From NCBI GenBank assembly GCA_003864495.1, contig ML133379.1, forward strand, positions 1,618,848-1,682,847: a stretch of DNA of 64,000 bases, read 5' to 3'. Each line of letters starts with the position of its first letter. Within the stretch, counting starts at the first letter, position 1. Positions 33,619 to 46,272 of the stretch are shown piece by piece. This stretch comes from Nemopilema nomurai (lineage: Eukaryota > Cnidaria > Scyphozoa > Rhizostomeae > Rhizostomatidae). The translations under genes and the position numbers were made by a program. The notes below the pieces were generated by a model. That model worked only from the letters and a program-made list of their open reading frames with translations, was not told where the DNA came from and searched no databases.

Positions 33619-33713
33619 TGGATAAAAATTCTTGAAAAATCAGCCAATCACTTAATTTCAACTTTTATTGCTTTATCTGGAGATAGCCGAAAGATTATGA
33701 AGATATAAACATT

Positions 33714-35396
33714 TTGCTAGGTGGCTTTCATTTGCTTAGAGTTCTACAGCGTATTATAAACAAGCGACACGCATCCAAAAGGTATCAGTCATGGTGGGCT
33801 GATGCTGGCAAAATAGCACAAGGATCTGCCGAAAATGCTTTCAATGGTGGTCATTACTATCAAAACACGAGACTGCATAAGGAATCGTTTAATGCACTGG
33901 TTCAATTAAGAGTTGAAAATATCACATCTGATTGCAAAGAAATGGATCCAGATTTGAAATTGAAGCTGTAACAGCTAAAAAACTCACCCAGCTGTAAGAC
34001 CATGTTAGACGTTATGGATTGTTCAGCATTAGGATTGCTAGTACAACAGATTCTGCAGCCACCAGAAGACTCTAAGTCGCAAATGACAGCTGAATACCTC
34101 AACAATATATCGTTGCTGCTGTCAATAGCATCAGCTGTCATGGTAAGGAACATTAACAGACATTTGCAAGCAGAAAGGCAAATGCTCTAGTCCTGCTTTG
34201 CATTTGATCACATCAACTACTCAAGACACATGTCAATTCAACATGTTCTCTAGCAACTTCATAAAGAAAAATGCAGCGAAATATTTCAAGACTTGCAAGA
34301 AAGAGGCTCTGGGGAAGTTTATCTGGTGGAAATTTCACCACGATCAATGGTGATTTGATAACTGAGATCTATAATGGCGAGACAGAAGGAACTGCGGGTC
34401 CATTTAGTACCGATATAAATAAAGTGAATACTTGGGTATGAATATATATATATATATACTGCGAGATTATAACATAGATCCATTTGGTAAAGGACCAGCT
34501 CGACATTTTAAAATCGGTAAAGAATTGGACCACCGAGTTGTAAAAGACCCTCTGGACGCTCCTGTGGTTCGTAACGAAAAGTATGTTCAGTTTGTTGAAG
34601 ATCGCTTAGTAAAAGGGACCGTGGATTTTTTCAGCCCATGAAGAAGCTGAAACTTAAAACAGAATTGTCCAAGAGGGTGAAGCAGCAAAAGAAATTTTCT
34701 ATTCTAAAGGAAGATCGCCATCTTTTGGAGACCTATCCAAATCGATCGATATTGAAGAGGCTTTGCAACACCCACTTACCTCTGTGCCCTTGTCTATTGA
34801 AACCCCCGATTGAGCTTTGCGGCCATCACAGAAGCACCTTCTTTGAGCCTACATAATTGCACAGTCAGAGGTCACGACAGAAGATTGTCCACAAAATGCC
34901 AGATGGCTGATAGATGGGATGGCTGCTATGAGATATATAAGGCAAAAGATGACATACCGTGTATGGTTCGCGTCTTTGTTAAGGGTAGCTCTTCCTCAAG
35001 GCGACCGTAACCCCATTAAAGTGGAGATCATGAACGACACCTATTACAAAGAAAGTTTGAAAAGCGGCATAAGAGCCAAGAGAGGAGATTAAGAAGGACG
35101 TTCAAGTTCAAGTTCACGTTCAAGATTTTGACCAAGAGATGCTGACAGGCAACAAATGGCTATCATTTTTTCACAATATTGAGGCAGATTTGATAAAAAG
35201 TTTGTGCTACTTTTTTTTAGAGTCAAGAAGCAAAGAAACATACTTCTATCATGTTACTCTTCAGAGACAAAAATGAAACATGGAAAATTACGAAAGAAAG
35301 CACAAAGTGTAATCATGAAAAGCGTACACACGCTTAATCCTTCATGCTTGCTTAGAGGATAGAAACATAGTTATTCTATGTCTCTCTCTCTCTCCT

Positions 35397-35478
<82 letters not shown>

Positions 35479-36010
35479 ATAGTTGTTATTGTTGCAATTG
35501 CACTCGTCTTGTGAACCCTCTGAATACAAACTCGAATTCGAACGCACTATCGACGGATTAATTAACACTGTTAACACTTTGCTGTACATATTAATTCCAA
35601 TAGAGAAATTATACAGTCCCCTGATTGAATTTGAGGTTGAACCCGATCACTCGATCTTCAAGACGAACGATCCTACAAGGTAGTTCTAACCTGCCAAGTA
35701 AATAGATTTAACTATTAACGTCTTAGTCGTGATTCCTGGCAGGTAGAGTCTACATGCTTCAAAATTTTGGTTTAGATAAAAAGTTTATCTGAAAATGTAA
35801 TTAAAGATGTCTCGAATTTTATGCAAACATCCCTGTACAAAGGGAAGTTGGATGAAAAGCTCGTTCAAACTAGAGTGTACAAGGCATCTAATGTCAAGTC
35901 ATCGGAAGCCATTCCCCCTGATCCTGACTCTAAGCAACAAGCCATCTTACGAGTGTAATATCAATTGTACTATCGGCTGCATTACAAAGCAGGATCATAG
36001 AAGATATTTC
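33714..36010 (+). pseudogene. Degenerate copy of an uncharacterised multi-copy invertebrate family
   Basis: A chain of plus-strand pieces in changing frames. YYQNTRLHKESFNALVQ is near 33860. GPARHFKIGKELDHRVVKD and QFVEDRLVKGTVDFF lie at 34490-34640. LKEDRHL leads, in the next frame, to IDIEEALQHPLTSVPLSIE, and two in-frame stops follow. Next come ARWLIDGMAAMRYI, KVEIMNDTYYKESLKSGIR and VHVQDFDQEMLTGNKWLSF. A final piece lies at about 35810-36000 (KSSEAIPPDPDSKQQAIL). From memory this block order belongs to a widespread cnidarian and lancelet family without an assigned domain, often in many copies. At least three frame changes and several stops make this copy dead. A (CT)n run and unrelated sequence lie within it. 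Confidence 0.65.
35379..35474. repeat. (CT)n microsatellite
   Basis: 96 bp of CT repeats with a few CC interruptions. It explains the Arg/Glu-rich minus-strand ORF over it. Confidence 0.98.
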
Positions 36011-37545
36011 CATTTAGAGCTCCAAGTTTCCTTATGTACTGGTTATTGACCTACGTTATATCGTTCGTAAATAGTTGCAGTATGGTTTGCATTTCAATCT
36101 TTTAGGTGAGCAGCAATCAACAACAGGTACTTCCAGACCTATGTCAAGCGATGAAGATAGCATTCATGCTGAAATGCTGAATATGAGCACGATAATCAAG
36201 CTGGAACTCCAACAACTCTGTCAGTTCACGAAATCCATGAAATTGCGATGGAATACATTTTTTTTGGAAGTTCGGATGATGAAGAGAATGAAAGCGATGG
36301 CTTCCTTAACAACGAAACTGGAGTTTCTGCAGCAAAAACACCCACTGTGATTTATTGCATGCACAGTTTTTTTATTAAGTTGATGTACACATGTTTTGCT
36401 TGTGTCATATTGTGTTATTTCATTGTGTAATTTTTTTGCCCTATGGAAGGTTCTGTCTCTGGCTGAATATAATTAAGAATGTAACGGAGAAATGAAGAAT
36501 GAAACGCTGGCGAGTTAGCTAGTGTAACTTACCACTTTTCATGAATGAGTCTGGCGAGGACGTTATGTTTATTCTATGGCCAATGTCAGTTGGACATTCT
36601 TTTTATTTGCGGTGCGTGCATAGTTCTTTGTCATGGTACGTGATTGATTTTCGCTATCGTACGATGAAGCAAAAAAATAAATCGCAGAACAAGGTCAGGG
36701 CTGTTTTAAGGTGAAAATAAGTTTGTCTCTTAGCAGTAAAGCATACACACTGCGAGGCACGAGGCACACTGGGTGCCAAAGGTGTCTTTGAAATTATACC
36801 GCTAACGTCTATCAACAAACAATAAAAACGTCGGTCAGAACCAAACTCTTCCCGGAAAAACAACCAAGCCTCAGTGACTTAAAACCGAATTTGGAACACC
36901 AGATACCCAATCTGAATTATGCATTCTCCTGCTATTCGAATAATAAAAATGCTTAAGCAATTTTTCGAATCAGAATAGGTCTTCGCATTTCTGCTACGTT
37001 CTTATAATAAACTCAGGTAGCAGGTGGAAGCAACGATACTATGTTTTTGGAAGTAGTGGTCACTTTGCGGTACGAAACTTCACAATAGCTGGAAAGTTTT
37101 TGCATACTTAAATAACCTTTAGTCCGAAACTCCTTAAAGTTTGCAAACATCGGAAAATAACCAAAAACTGACCAAATAAGTAGCCAGGTGTGGATCGAAA
37201 ACACTAGATGGTGATAAGCAGAGCGCGTGATTGGTTATAATTGACCAATCAGCGTTACTTACCACATAACTTTAGAAGAGCCCAAGGGAAAAGAAGAACT
37301 CTTTCTGTCTACAAAGAATGGGGTTTTCCATTTAAATATAGATAGGATCCAAAACACCTAGGTGAAAAGATGACCTAGCTTACCCAATTATATGAAAATT
37401 GTCGTCACTTTATGTTTTGACGCAATCTGAATTCTCCATGTAATTAGGAAATCACAAAACAGACAAATGGTCTGGGGTCGTCATTTTAATTAAAACTGAT
37501 TATGTCAGTAAAATGGGGGGCTTCTTTATGGTAACACAGCCTGAC
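36011..37545. other. Non-coding stretch, nothing firm
   Basis: An acidic segment EYIFFGSSDDEENESDGF (36251-36304, plus) could be a relic exon of the preceding family. Nothing else was recognised. Confidence 0.35.
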
Positions 37546-37549
37546 CTAA

Positions 37550-38260
37550 GCTGATTGCCCAAAGTTGGATGTTTGACAGCTTTGAACGGCCTTTGACTTC
37601 TAAAATTATTTCTCAACCAGCTTCTTTCAACCCTAATGATACATCGGCTGCAAAAAAAGTTCGGCAAAACGAATACTGTATTCAATGTCTTCAGTTGAAA
37701 ACAGAATTAGCGAAAAAGAATGAATTGGAGCTTGAAATGGTTGAAATTTCCAGCTTGCTTCTTGTCCTATTAAAGGAGGGCAAGCCTATACTCCAGGCCA
37801 CGGTCTAAGACTGCGTCATTTAATGAGAATTTATAGAAGAAATTGATTAAGATAAAATTATTTGATATCACTCTCATTGAAATTAAGATTTTTTAATTCA
37901 ACCAGCAATCCAATTAATTTATTTGCCGTTTATTTTGAGTAAAGCAGGTTTGACAGTTAATAAATATCAATGTTGCTGTTGCTTGAATTTAAAAGCAAAT
38001 CACAAAAATTAGCCCAAAAGAATGCTAGACAAATCTCTTTTAGTAAATTACCTCTTGACGTAGGGCATTCCTTCCACTATTGTGCTTTCAAATTTCGAAC
38101 ATATAGAACTCATGTTGTGAATGGTTTACCCAAAGTTCTGCTCAAATGTGCATAGAAGCACACAAATTTTGAGAATTGATTTCGATTCCACAAAAGATCT
38201 GTTTACGCTGCACTTTTTTCTCTGATTAATTTTTGTAATCTTCAGACTCCGTTTTTGTAA
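37550..38260 (+). repeat. Dispersed relic repeat family X, copy c
   Basis: Best preserved of three copies. It contains an open stretch of about 79 codons (37569-37808) ending in a charged, helical segment (QLKTELAKKNELELEMVEI then SSLLLVLLKEGK), likely a short coiled coil at a protein C-terminus. The same residues are partly readable in the 24-kb copy. No catalytic or DNA-binding domain was recognised. Confidence 0.6.
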
Positions 38261-38269
38261 TAATATATT

Positions 38270-40140
38270 TTCTGTTGTTGAGACCGGGTTACACCATCAC
38301 TTTTTACCATCATTTTTTCGACATTGGATCTACACGTTGAAAGTAATCATGTAGCATAATGGAATAATCCATTTTCGCTGCAGAATTTACATATCAGGTG
38401 TTGATCCTTCATCATTGGAAATTTTACTCAATGAACGAAAGCAGAATAGAGTCGAGCTCATCATTGGTATTGTCACTTCTTGTCCTGTGGCATCCACGAT
38501 TATGGTAATTGTGGCTATAATAATTATCGGGTTCCCTTGCACCGGTACTCGTGTGGTTTATCTTGTGTGGTTTATTATATTTTTATAGCTTGCAATTGAC
38601 GTCCTGTGCGTTGATTGATGCGAATAATGTCTAGCACTTGCCTTAGCGGTACGCGAATTCATCTACAGTGAACGTAACATTTTTACACGTGGTTTAGAAT
38701 GGATATGCCAGTAACTGCATGTTCTCCAAAAACCATTTTTCTAATCAAATACATTCAATAAATTTATTTAAAATCCAGTCTTGACTTCCATGCGAGCCAT
38801 ATCCACCCTGCAAGATATATGTCCAGGGAATGAGCTGTGTAACACTATCACAGCCTTACCAACTAGAAATTACAGCCTTACCGACTAGAAATTACAGCAT
38901 TAAAGCACAGCCTTACCGACTAGGGCACTGCTCCTGGATAGACACTGGCAGTTTGCGCTGGTCTCAATGTTGTTGCTGTTGTTGTTATTGCTGTTGTATC
39001 CATTAAAACGAGGCTTTCTGTCTAAGGCCCAAGTATTGTTATTTTAACTATCGTACTTCTTTAGCAAAGAGCACGTCATGCTTATTCAAACTAAAGTTAC
39101 ATCATTTGTCTAATGCTCTCTTACAATTTTTTACAAAATAGTTAAAGTGCTTTCTGTAGCAGCGGTAATGCAATTGCAATCACCTCAAGTCGGACATCGA
39201 AGACCGTACGAAGAGCTTGTTAAGTTAATAAGAAGTTTCAGCGTAGCAAAAACATTTTATCTTATAGGTTATCCTTAAGAAGTGGTTGTCAATATGTTTT
39301 TCTATATCAAACAACGGTCTAGCAGAAAATAGCATACAAAAGTCAACGCGCTGTGCCTGTTGAAGGCCATTATTTGATGTGCCCATCATTTCTGTCTGTC
39401 CAAAGCTAATACTTGGTACCCGGATAAGTGGAAAATTGGTAATATTTACTTATAATCAATGATTAAATGAAAGCTAGCACTCAAATACCATCAAAAGTTT
39501 GCAGAGCATAAAGCCACCGTCAAGAGCAGAATTGGATGTATGCGATCATTGGAATGGAAATTGAAACATCATAACTAGAACAGGCATTCTTCTTCACGTA
39601 AAGCTTTAGTAATGCTTCTTCACGTAAAGCTTTAGAACAGCCTTTCTTCTTCATGTAAAGCTAGGTTTTTGCGCATACTCGGAGAAAGGTGATACGTTAA
39701 GTGTCCAAACTCCCATTCCGCTATTCAATGCTCTTTATAATGTTTATAGGTCGAAGTTTTTGGGCACTACTTTTTATTTGGAGAATTCGAAAAAGAATTC
39801 GCTGGGTGGCTATAATTCTTAGAACTCACACTCGGCAAACCTCTAACTTCTTGATCTTCTTTGTTTTGGCAATGGTCCCTGGCCTCTAGTTATGCTCTTC
39901 ATTGAAAACTTGCTTCTCTACCGCTCATAGAAACATTGCGAACTTATAGAACGCAATCGAGGCAACACTTTTAATCATACTTTCAATAATCACTTGCTGA
40001 AAAAACAGGCAACTTATGTTTTCAAGATTTCTTTCATAGCCCAAGCTTTTCATCATTTGTGACTAGTCATTTAATATTATTTTCAAACGCCTTTTACAAC
40101 ACAGATGTAAAAGGTAATACTACAGAGGTAACTGAACAAC
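38270..40140. other. Non-coding stretch with two short tandem repeats
   Basis: A 22-bp unit (ACAGCCTTACCGACTAGAAA plus two bases) is repeated about three times at 38850-38923. A ~27-bp unit with CTTCTTCACGTAAAGCTTTA is repeated three times at 39583-39664. On the minus strand near 40010 a possible acceptor (TGTTTTTTCAG) precedes an open piece encoding VIIESMIKSVASIAFYKF, which might be a last exon of the gene suggested at 40151-40663. Confidence 0.45.
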
Positions 40141-40150
40141 CTTTACATAC

Positions 40151-40358
40151 CAAAAATGCAAAACTTTTTACGCAAATCACTTGTCAGTTTTGCTTCCATG
40201 ACAGAAAAATTAATTTTCATTCTTGAGCAAGGTCTTCTACATAGGAAAATGCGTCGATACAGTTCTTTAAGCTGCACTGTTAAAAGTAGAACAAAGCGAC
40301 GCAAAGCTTCAAATAGAAAATAGTCTCTGGTATCAATCACATCAAGAAAATTCATGTG
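40151..40358 (-). CDS. Candidate internal exon, unidentified gene
   Basis: Open minus-strand stretch bounded by a pyrimidine-rich acceptor (CCTTTTTTAG) and a donor G|GTATGT, encoding HMNFLDVIDTRDYFLFEALR and further helical, basic sequence. Composition and boundaries look exonic. I do not recognise the protein, and the phase does not link cleanly with the next candidate downstream. Confidence 0.35.
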
Positions 40359-40521
40359 CTAAAAAAGGTTTACGTTTAGTCTGACCAGCGCGATCTTGTT
40401 AACACATCGGCTTTACATAAAACTTTGTATGTAAGAAACCTTATACTCTTATAGGCCTGAATTCTTAATGATGTAAAGGAATCAAGTGTAAAATAAACAA
40501 GAATGACAAGAACACGACCAC

Positions 40522-40663
40522 TTAAAATGAAGACGCTGACAGTCCATTTAACAATACGTCTGTGTCAACATCATCTAGGTACTCTTCGGCGCTAGAATCT
40601 CTATTCAGGATGGTAAATACTGTTTGCACTTTGAGTTCTTCGCGCTCACTAATGACTGGACTA
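40522..40663 (-). CDS. Candidate 3' exon, unidentified gene
   Basis: Preceded by an acceptor (TTTTTTTTAAG). Encodes VISEREELKVQTVFTILNRD and then an acidic stretch (SAEEYLDDVDTD) to a stop at 40522. It is richer in GC than its surroundings. It may be a terminal exon, or it may splice at GAC|GTATTG to the exon at 40358. No earlier exons were found with confidence between here and epsin, which is on the same strand. Confidence 0.35.
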
Positions 40664-40719
40664 CTTAAAAAAAAGATGGGCCCTACATATATGAATGAAT
40701 TGATACAGACGCAAGTGTA

Positions 40720-42855
40720 CAAAACAATTCGAATAAATCATCATTTGAAAAAAGAACCCTGTGACAAGGACTGAAAATGAAAGTGTTTTACTACATCAAT
40801 TGCAAATTTATCACATCATGGATGTCCCCTTTCTTTAGCAAAGGATTTTTGTTAATATTTTTTAAGTATCCTATCTTCAATGCTGCTTCTTTCCTTAGTA
40901 CTATTTCAAGTCATTTCCCAGTTAGCTCCAAAAAAAATTTTCTACCACCATAGCTCATTCAGGATACAAGCCCTTCTGGCAACAATACAGAAAACAGCAA
41001 GGGTACAAGAAAATGCAAATCCCTTTTCATGAGTGGACATGCTGCCCATCTTGCAATTTTTCAATCTGTTTATAACATTAATTTAATCAATAAAGGCACA
41101 GCATCAAAGCTCTTGCATAAAAACTTAGAATATTTGCCATGATTATTCAAAGTTGCCACTCTGCAGAAAAAGATGAGCAATTTATAAATTCAATCCTTTG
41201 GAGGAAAATGATACATAGAAAAGGATGTACAGGAGAGAGAGAGAGAAATGTATCTGAAATAAATATCTATTTCATTAATTATTATGCAGCTGAATATGAG
41301 ACAATAAAAAAACAAGCAATATATTAAGGAGAAGAAGGACAGGGATAAGAATTTATGTCTTCTTTGATAAAAATGTTTGTGCTCACAAGGTAACATACCT
41401 GACTACATGTTACATGTGAATAATAATGTCAAGTTTTTAATTGTTTATTGTGGGTGGAGGGTCCTATTTCATAAAAAAGATCTTTCCCAGTCTCAAGCTC
41501 AGTGTAAATTGCACAAACATATTCTGGTGAGTAACAAGGACAATAAAATCAAAAGGAAACTGAGCACATATTCCGATTCTAACCCCTGTCTGTCTTTTAG
41601 AAAACAAATATAGTACCTAATTTCAAACTAGCTTGCTTGGAAATTTTTTGCCTTTGATTACAATGTTGAAAATATGGGTAAACTGCCAATGTTTAAAACA
41701 CTTCAGTTTTGGCAAAGGATATGTTATTTGGGATGGACATTAACATAAAAATATAGGTTCAGTTATGCTAATAATTAGTCCAAGAATTTCATAAAGATTT
41801 CTAAAGCAAATGCTACGAAAGGAAATTAGATATAAGAGACTTGAGAGAGGCCAACCATATTTTGATATAAGTACTTAAGTGAGCACTGGACTCCTGGGAA
41901 GAACGAATAAGAACTGGCTGCCATAGTGACAAAAAACTGAACTGGGGCACGACAGCTACATATGGACTTGTGTGCTTATTGAAACTAGAAATATATCTTT
42001 TTTACAAAACTACCTTGGTTACTTAGAGCTATTCAATACTGCAAGCAGGCTACTAAATGTTCAGATTAATCAGTCAATTTTTTGCAGGGCTCCTTTTTCC
42101 TACAAGTTCAACTGCTTCTTTTCCAGCCGTTCGCATACTTCTGGAAATAAAAGATTCCTTTTCATTCTTCATTCAAAATATCAGTGCTTGGTATAACAGA
42201 CAGTAACAGTTTCTGTTAATTGATTGAAAAATAGTTAGATAGCTTTGAAAATTAGTAGAACTGTGGCACAATTTAGCACACATGCTGTCATAGATGTTAT
42301 GCTCCCACCAAGAAAAACAGTCAAAAATAATGTGTGGGCCAAGCAGTCTTTGATAAATACTAATTTTGCAAAACTATCTCTAAATTTTCACATCAAATAT
42401 TCACTTCACAAAATTTTGCCTCAAGCATCTCAGAATTCTTTTTGACAAATAATGAAGATCACTGTCAAGAAAAAATCATTTTGATAACAAGTTTAGCAAA
42501 ATAAAGCAATGACTGATGAGATAATGCTGTTTCTTATCATATCTTCTATTTCCTCTTCAACTGTATTAAAATTTCTCTCTTGACACACATTTTGTATTAG
42601 AGAAGAAAACACCAGACAATGTAATTTCAAACTAAGGTTGTTTTTTGCAAAGGAAGATGCATATTCACCAGTTATAACTTTGAAGGACAAAAAAATTGCA
42701 TATATCTGAGTATTCAACATTCTAACTAATTAAAATCATGAAAAAGGCTTGATGTTAGCTCGCAATTGTTCGTTTTGATATCACAACAAACACAAAACAT
42801 CATACTGAAATTGTCACAATATATTCATAAAGACATATTCTTGAGAGTTACCTTT
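40720..42855. other. Region 3' of epsin, nothing firm
   Basis: Probably epsin 3' UTR and intergenic sequence. The minus-strand ORF at 42493-42720 has no recognisable domain. The epsin stop is followed at once by AAAG|GTAACT, a possible donor for a 3' UTR intron. Confidence 0.4.
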
Positions 42856-44468
42856 CTAAAGGAGGAATGGATTAGCCCTATCTGTGCCTGTATTGGATTC
42901 TGGCAGCAGTGGAGTGGGTAACAAGACATCTGCCTGCGGTCCATTGACTGGTGCTGTCACAAATGATGTTTGCTCAGAGCGTAGTTCATTTATAGATTTG
43001 GCCTTTGGCTTATCAACAGCAAAGGGATTTGTTGCTTTTGGTGTTATGGTTGTTGCGAATGGATTTGTTACTGCAGAACTGGAGCTCTTTGACCCCAAAA
43101 TATCATCAAGGTTCACTAGCTTTGAATTGGTTCCAAGGAAATCAGTTGTTTGCTCACTTGACTGGGGTAATGCACTGTTGACTCCTGACAAATCAAATGG
43201 ATTCACTGCCATGGCTTGTTGCATACCAACTGGTTCAGCCCTTGGGTCAAAACCATTACTACTGCTCTGTGTACTTCCTACCTGAGGAGCGAAGGGGTCA
43301 GAATGGACAACATGTGAACTTGTAGCAGGTGCTGTTGCCCATGGATCTTCGCTTGTTTGTGTTGGTGCGGCCCATGGAATCTGCTGTAGTCTTTGGATGA
43401 TTTGTTGCTGGGGCCCATGGGTCTGATGCTGGAGTTGGGGGCTGACACTTGCTGCCCAAGGATCTACATGTGGTTGGGGGCTGTTGCCAAATGTATTCTG
43501 GAATGCAGTTGGAGCTTTGCTTGCTTGAGTGCCCCAAGGCTGTTGAGATTGGGAGCCAACAGCTGCCTGATCTTGAACTGGGGCATTTCCTGAGCTTGTC
43601 CATGGATCAAAATTATTAGGACTGCCAGTGGGGCCTGGGGATGGTGCAGTCAAATCAAGTAATGTTGATGGGCCTGATTCCTGTTGCATGCTTCCATTTT
43701 CCTTCAAGGCCACAGCAAGACGTTTCTGGTCACCAGCTTCTAGCCTTTTATTATGTTCTGCTTCTTCTCTGCTCATAGCAAGGGCTATTTGCAACTGCAT
43801 TTCCTCTTCAGCTTCGTTCGACGGCCTAGCCTTCTCAAATTCATTACTTAGCTTGCCATCTTGGCTGTCTGTGCTCTTTTTATCGCCATCCCAACTTGAC
43901 TGTGACGATTCGTCATCATTTCCACCTTTAATGTCACCAGTGGCAGTCGGGTAAGACGAAGCAAATTTCTTGTTCTGCCTGAAGTTCTTGTTGCCTACTC
44001 CACCCTGCGATTGCGCGAACCTTTCTTTCGCTTGAGTGCCCTTTGCCGTTCGCTCTTCAATCGCTCGTCATCTTTTAACAAAGCAACAATCTGTTTCGAC
44101 TTTTCCCTAACGTTAACTCCTTGGTCCTTCCCATCTTTGTCAATGAACTGAAAGTCTTTGAGTGTCTGGATGGCGAAGAGGTTCTCACGACACTGAGAAG
44201 CGACACGTTCACTACCAGTCTTGATAATATAGTCGAGGACAGTCAATGACTTGTATACATGTCGCCAATTCTTACCGTGGTCATTTAAGCGCTTCCACAA
44301 CATGCTCATGATAGATGAAAATGCCGATACGTTATATGTGGCGTCAGCTATCTCTCCCATTAACGAACTGGAAGGCCCCCATGGGTCGTTCGAAGTTGCC
44401 TCGCGAACTTTCACCTCAATGTCATTGAAATTTCGCACCACATTCTTCACCGTTCTCCTTAAAGCCAT
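42856..44468 (-). CDS. EPN: Epsin (ENTH-domain endocytic adaptor)
   Basis: Epsin binds phosphoinositides, ubiquitinated cargo, clathrin, AP-2 and EH-domain proteins at clathrin-coated pits. The ATG at 44468 opens the ENTH domain (MALRRTVKNVVRNFNDIEVK; WRHVYKSLTVLDYI; NLFAIQTLKDFQFIDKDG; VREKSKQIVALLKDDERL). A ubiquitin-interacting motif follows (EEEMQLQIALAMSREEAE), then a clathrin box LLDLT and a second clathrin-box-like LVNLDDI. Several DPW motifs and a DPF come next, with one degenerate DPR. Four NPF motifs close the protein, the last at the C-terminus (NPFLL). About 537 residues, normal for epsin. The frame changes once near 44029: relative to the conserved epsin sequence one base is missing, after which the second frame is open to the stop. 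A base-call error is likely. The absence of introns across the coding region also allows a retrocopy. Confidence 0.93.
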
Positions 44469-44559
44469 GATTAATACTTCATACGAAACTTTGCTGGGTC
44501 CTAAGAGAAGCGATCAATGATTAGGACAGACGTTAACTTCCCTAAGTGCTGTGTTTTGG

Positions 44560-44700
44560 GCAACTCCGCAGATGTCCTAAGTCATCCCTGACAGCTAACA
44601 TCGACATTTCATTCTCAATCTACCCAGGGCGCGCTGCGCATGCGTCAAATTCTTTCGAATTCCGGCCCGCGGTTTTCTTCCTCCACCATTTCAGCCACAC
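44560..44700 (-). promoter_or_regulatory. GC-rich epsin promoter with NRF1-like site
   Basis: A local GC/CpG-rich patch upstream of epsin holds TGCGCATGCG (44635-44644), the core of the NRF1 consensus, and no TATA box. A minus-strand branch-point-like CTAAT and a good acceptor (CGCTTCTCTTAG, near 44500) sit between it and the ATG, suggesting a 5' UTR intron. Confidence 0.5.
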
Positions 44701-44954
44701 CAAACACGAAAGGAGATGAAATCAAATAGTTAGCCTCAAAGTTTACACCAGCCAAAGTTTTGCCAAAGTTAGGAACATTATTTAATCTTATATTTTCAGG
44801 GTATTCACGTCTAAATATGTGACGACGATGAATATTCTCAAATTATTGTTGGGACTTGGTGTCATTGTTGTTGTGGCTGCGAGTTAAATAGTTTGGGAAA
44901 ATCAAACTATTCAATCTAACATTTTAAACCGTTACAATTGTAACAACCGTAGCT

Positions 44955-44994
44955 ATGGCAACTAGCTCCGATCCCATCACCGTTTTTCATCGAG
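44955..44994 (+). CDS. Possible first coding exon of a divergent gene
   Basis: ATG in a fair context, encoding MATSSDPITVFHR, then a perfect donor G|GTAAGT. It lies about 300 bp from the epsin promoter on the other strand, as expected for a bidirectional promoter. Possible further exons start at 45336 (after TAACAG) and near 45510 (after TTTCTTTTATTACAG) and can be joined in frame to a stop. The product would be a short Cys-containing peptide that I do not recognise. A non-coding spliced transcript is equally possible. Confidence 0.25.
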
Positions 44995-44999
44995 GTAAG

Positions 45000-46266
45000 T
45001 TTTGAACAATTCAAGAACAGTACATGTGTCTACAGCGCTATTCAAGAACCGGACCTATCCTCGAAGCGATAACGATATGCTAAAGATGCAAGTCACAAAT
45101 ACATCCTGATCTGCAAAAAACGGGAAGAAGCGCATGTTTGAAAATTTCCTAACAATTTTAGAATTCTCCCTTCCAACCGTAAGCCATTTCCCAACTGAGG
45201 GTGTTGTATAAACGTAAAAATTTGTCGCAAATTATGATAACTTCGTGAATATTTATTTACATTATATGGATTAATGCTGCAGTATTATTAAATTATTGGC
45301 AATCGGTTATTGATGGCAGCTTCTTAACGTAACAGCAACAACAGCAGCACGGAAGACATATTTGCGGCAGTCTCCTCCGCAGAACGAATTACTGCCGCGT
45401 ATTGTCTCTGAGTCATTCTTGGTTTGTTTTGAAATTTGAAAAGGAGTGCTATGACAATAATTTATTAGAATGGGCAAACAATCTTAAGTGATTCTTTCTT
45501 TTATTACAGATTAAAGGGTACGATTGTAAACACTGCATACCTTGCCCTTGTTTCATTTAAGAAGGAAACACGAGGCAAAAAGTAGATCAATGTTTGCTGT
45601 TGTCCGCGACATGCGAATGGACGCGGAGATTCAAACATAAGGCAATGCAATTGCTTTTGAATTCTTTCTCTTAGCAGTTACGTCGGATGAAATTGAGAAC
45701 AGAGGTGGTTAAAAAAAGTGAATAATGTGCTCATCTTAAACCGAACACATCTTAGAAACTACTGAATATTTTACTTTGAGTCAAACTAATCGAAGAGTGT
45801 TAACTAGGAAAATTTGATAATAATGTAAATTTATCTTAAAGACAAAGTTTGGTCTTCTTGGCCATTGAACCCATTGTTTCTTTGCTATTCTGCTAGTATT
45901 TGACGTGCTACCTTCTAGCCAGAAGATATTCAAAATAATGCTTCTAAATCGAAAAAAGTAGAAATACTAAGATTTTGGATTCTTCTGACGTAAGCTGCTA
46001 TACACGACCCATCGTTATCAATAAACTTCCATGACTTTTCAAATCCACAATCTGAGCACGCAAATTTTGAATTCTATTTTCACCTTTGCCCATATTTTCT
46101 TTGACACAGCTTTTTCTTTCACGTTCTTGTTCGCACCGTCGATCAATGGGAATTTAAAACTCGGAGTGAAAGCCGAGGTACGATTAGCCACAATTAACAA
46201 ACAGACAATACTGCCCGTGGATGTTACAAAGTATACGCTCTGACATTGTTTTTAGATGCTGACCAA
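45000..46266. other. Non-coding or intronic stretch
   Basis: Apart from the two candidate exons noted for the 44955 start, nothing was recognised. Confidence 0.35.
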
Positions 46267-46272
46267 CAACCT

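Noticed and set aside
35371..35589. Arg/Glu-rich minus-strand ORF
   Set aside because: Artefact of the (CT)n microsatellite.
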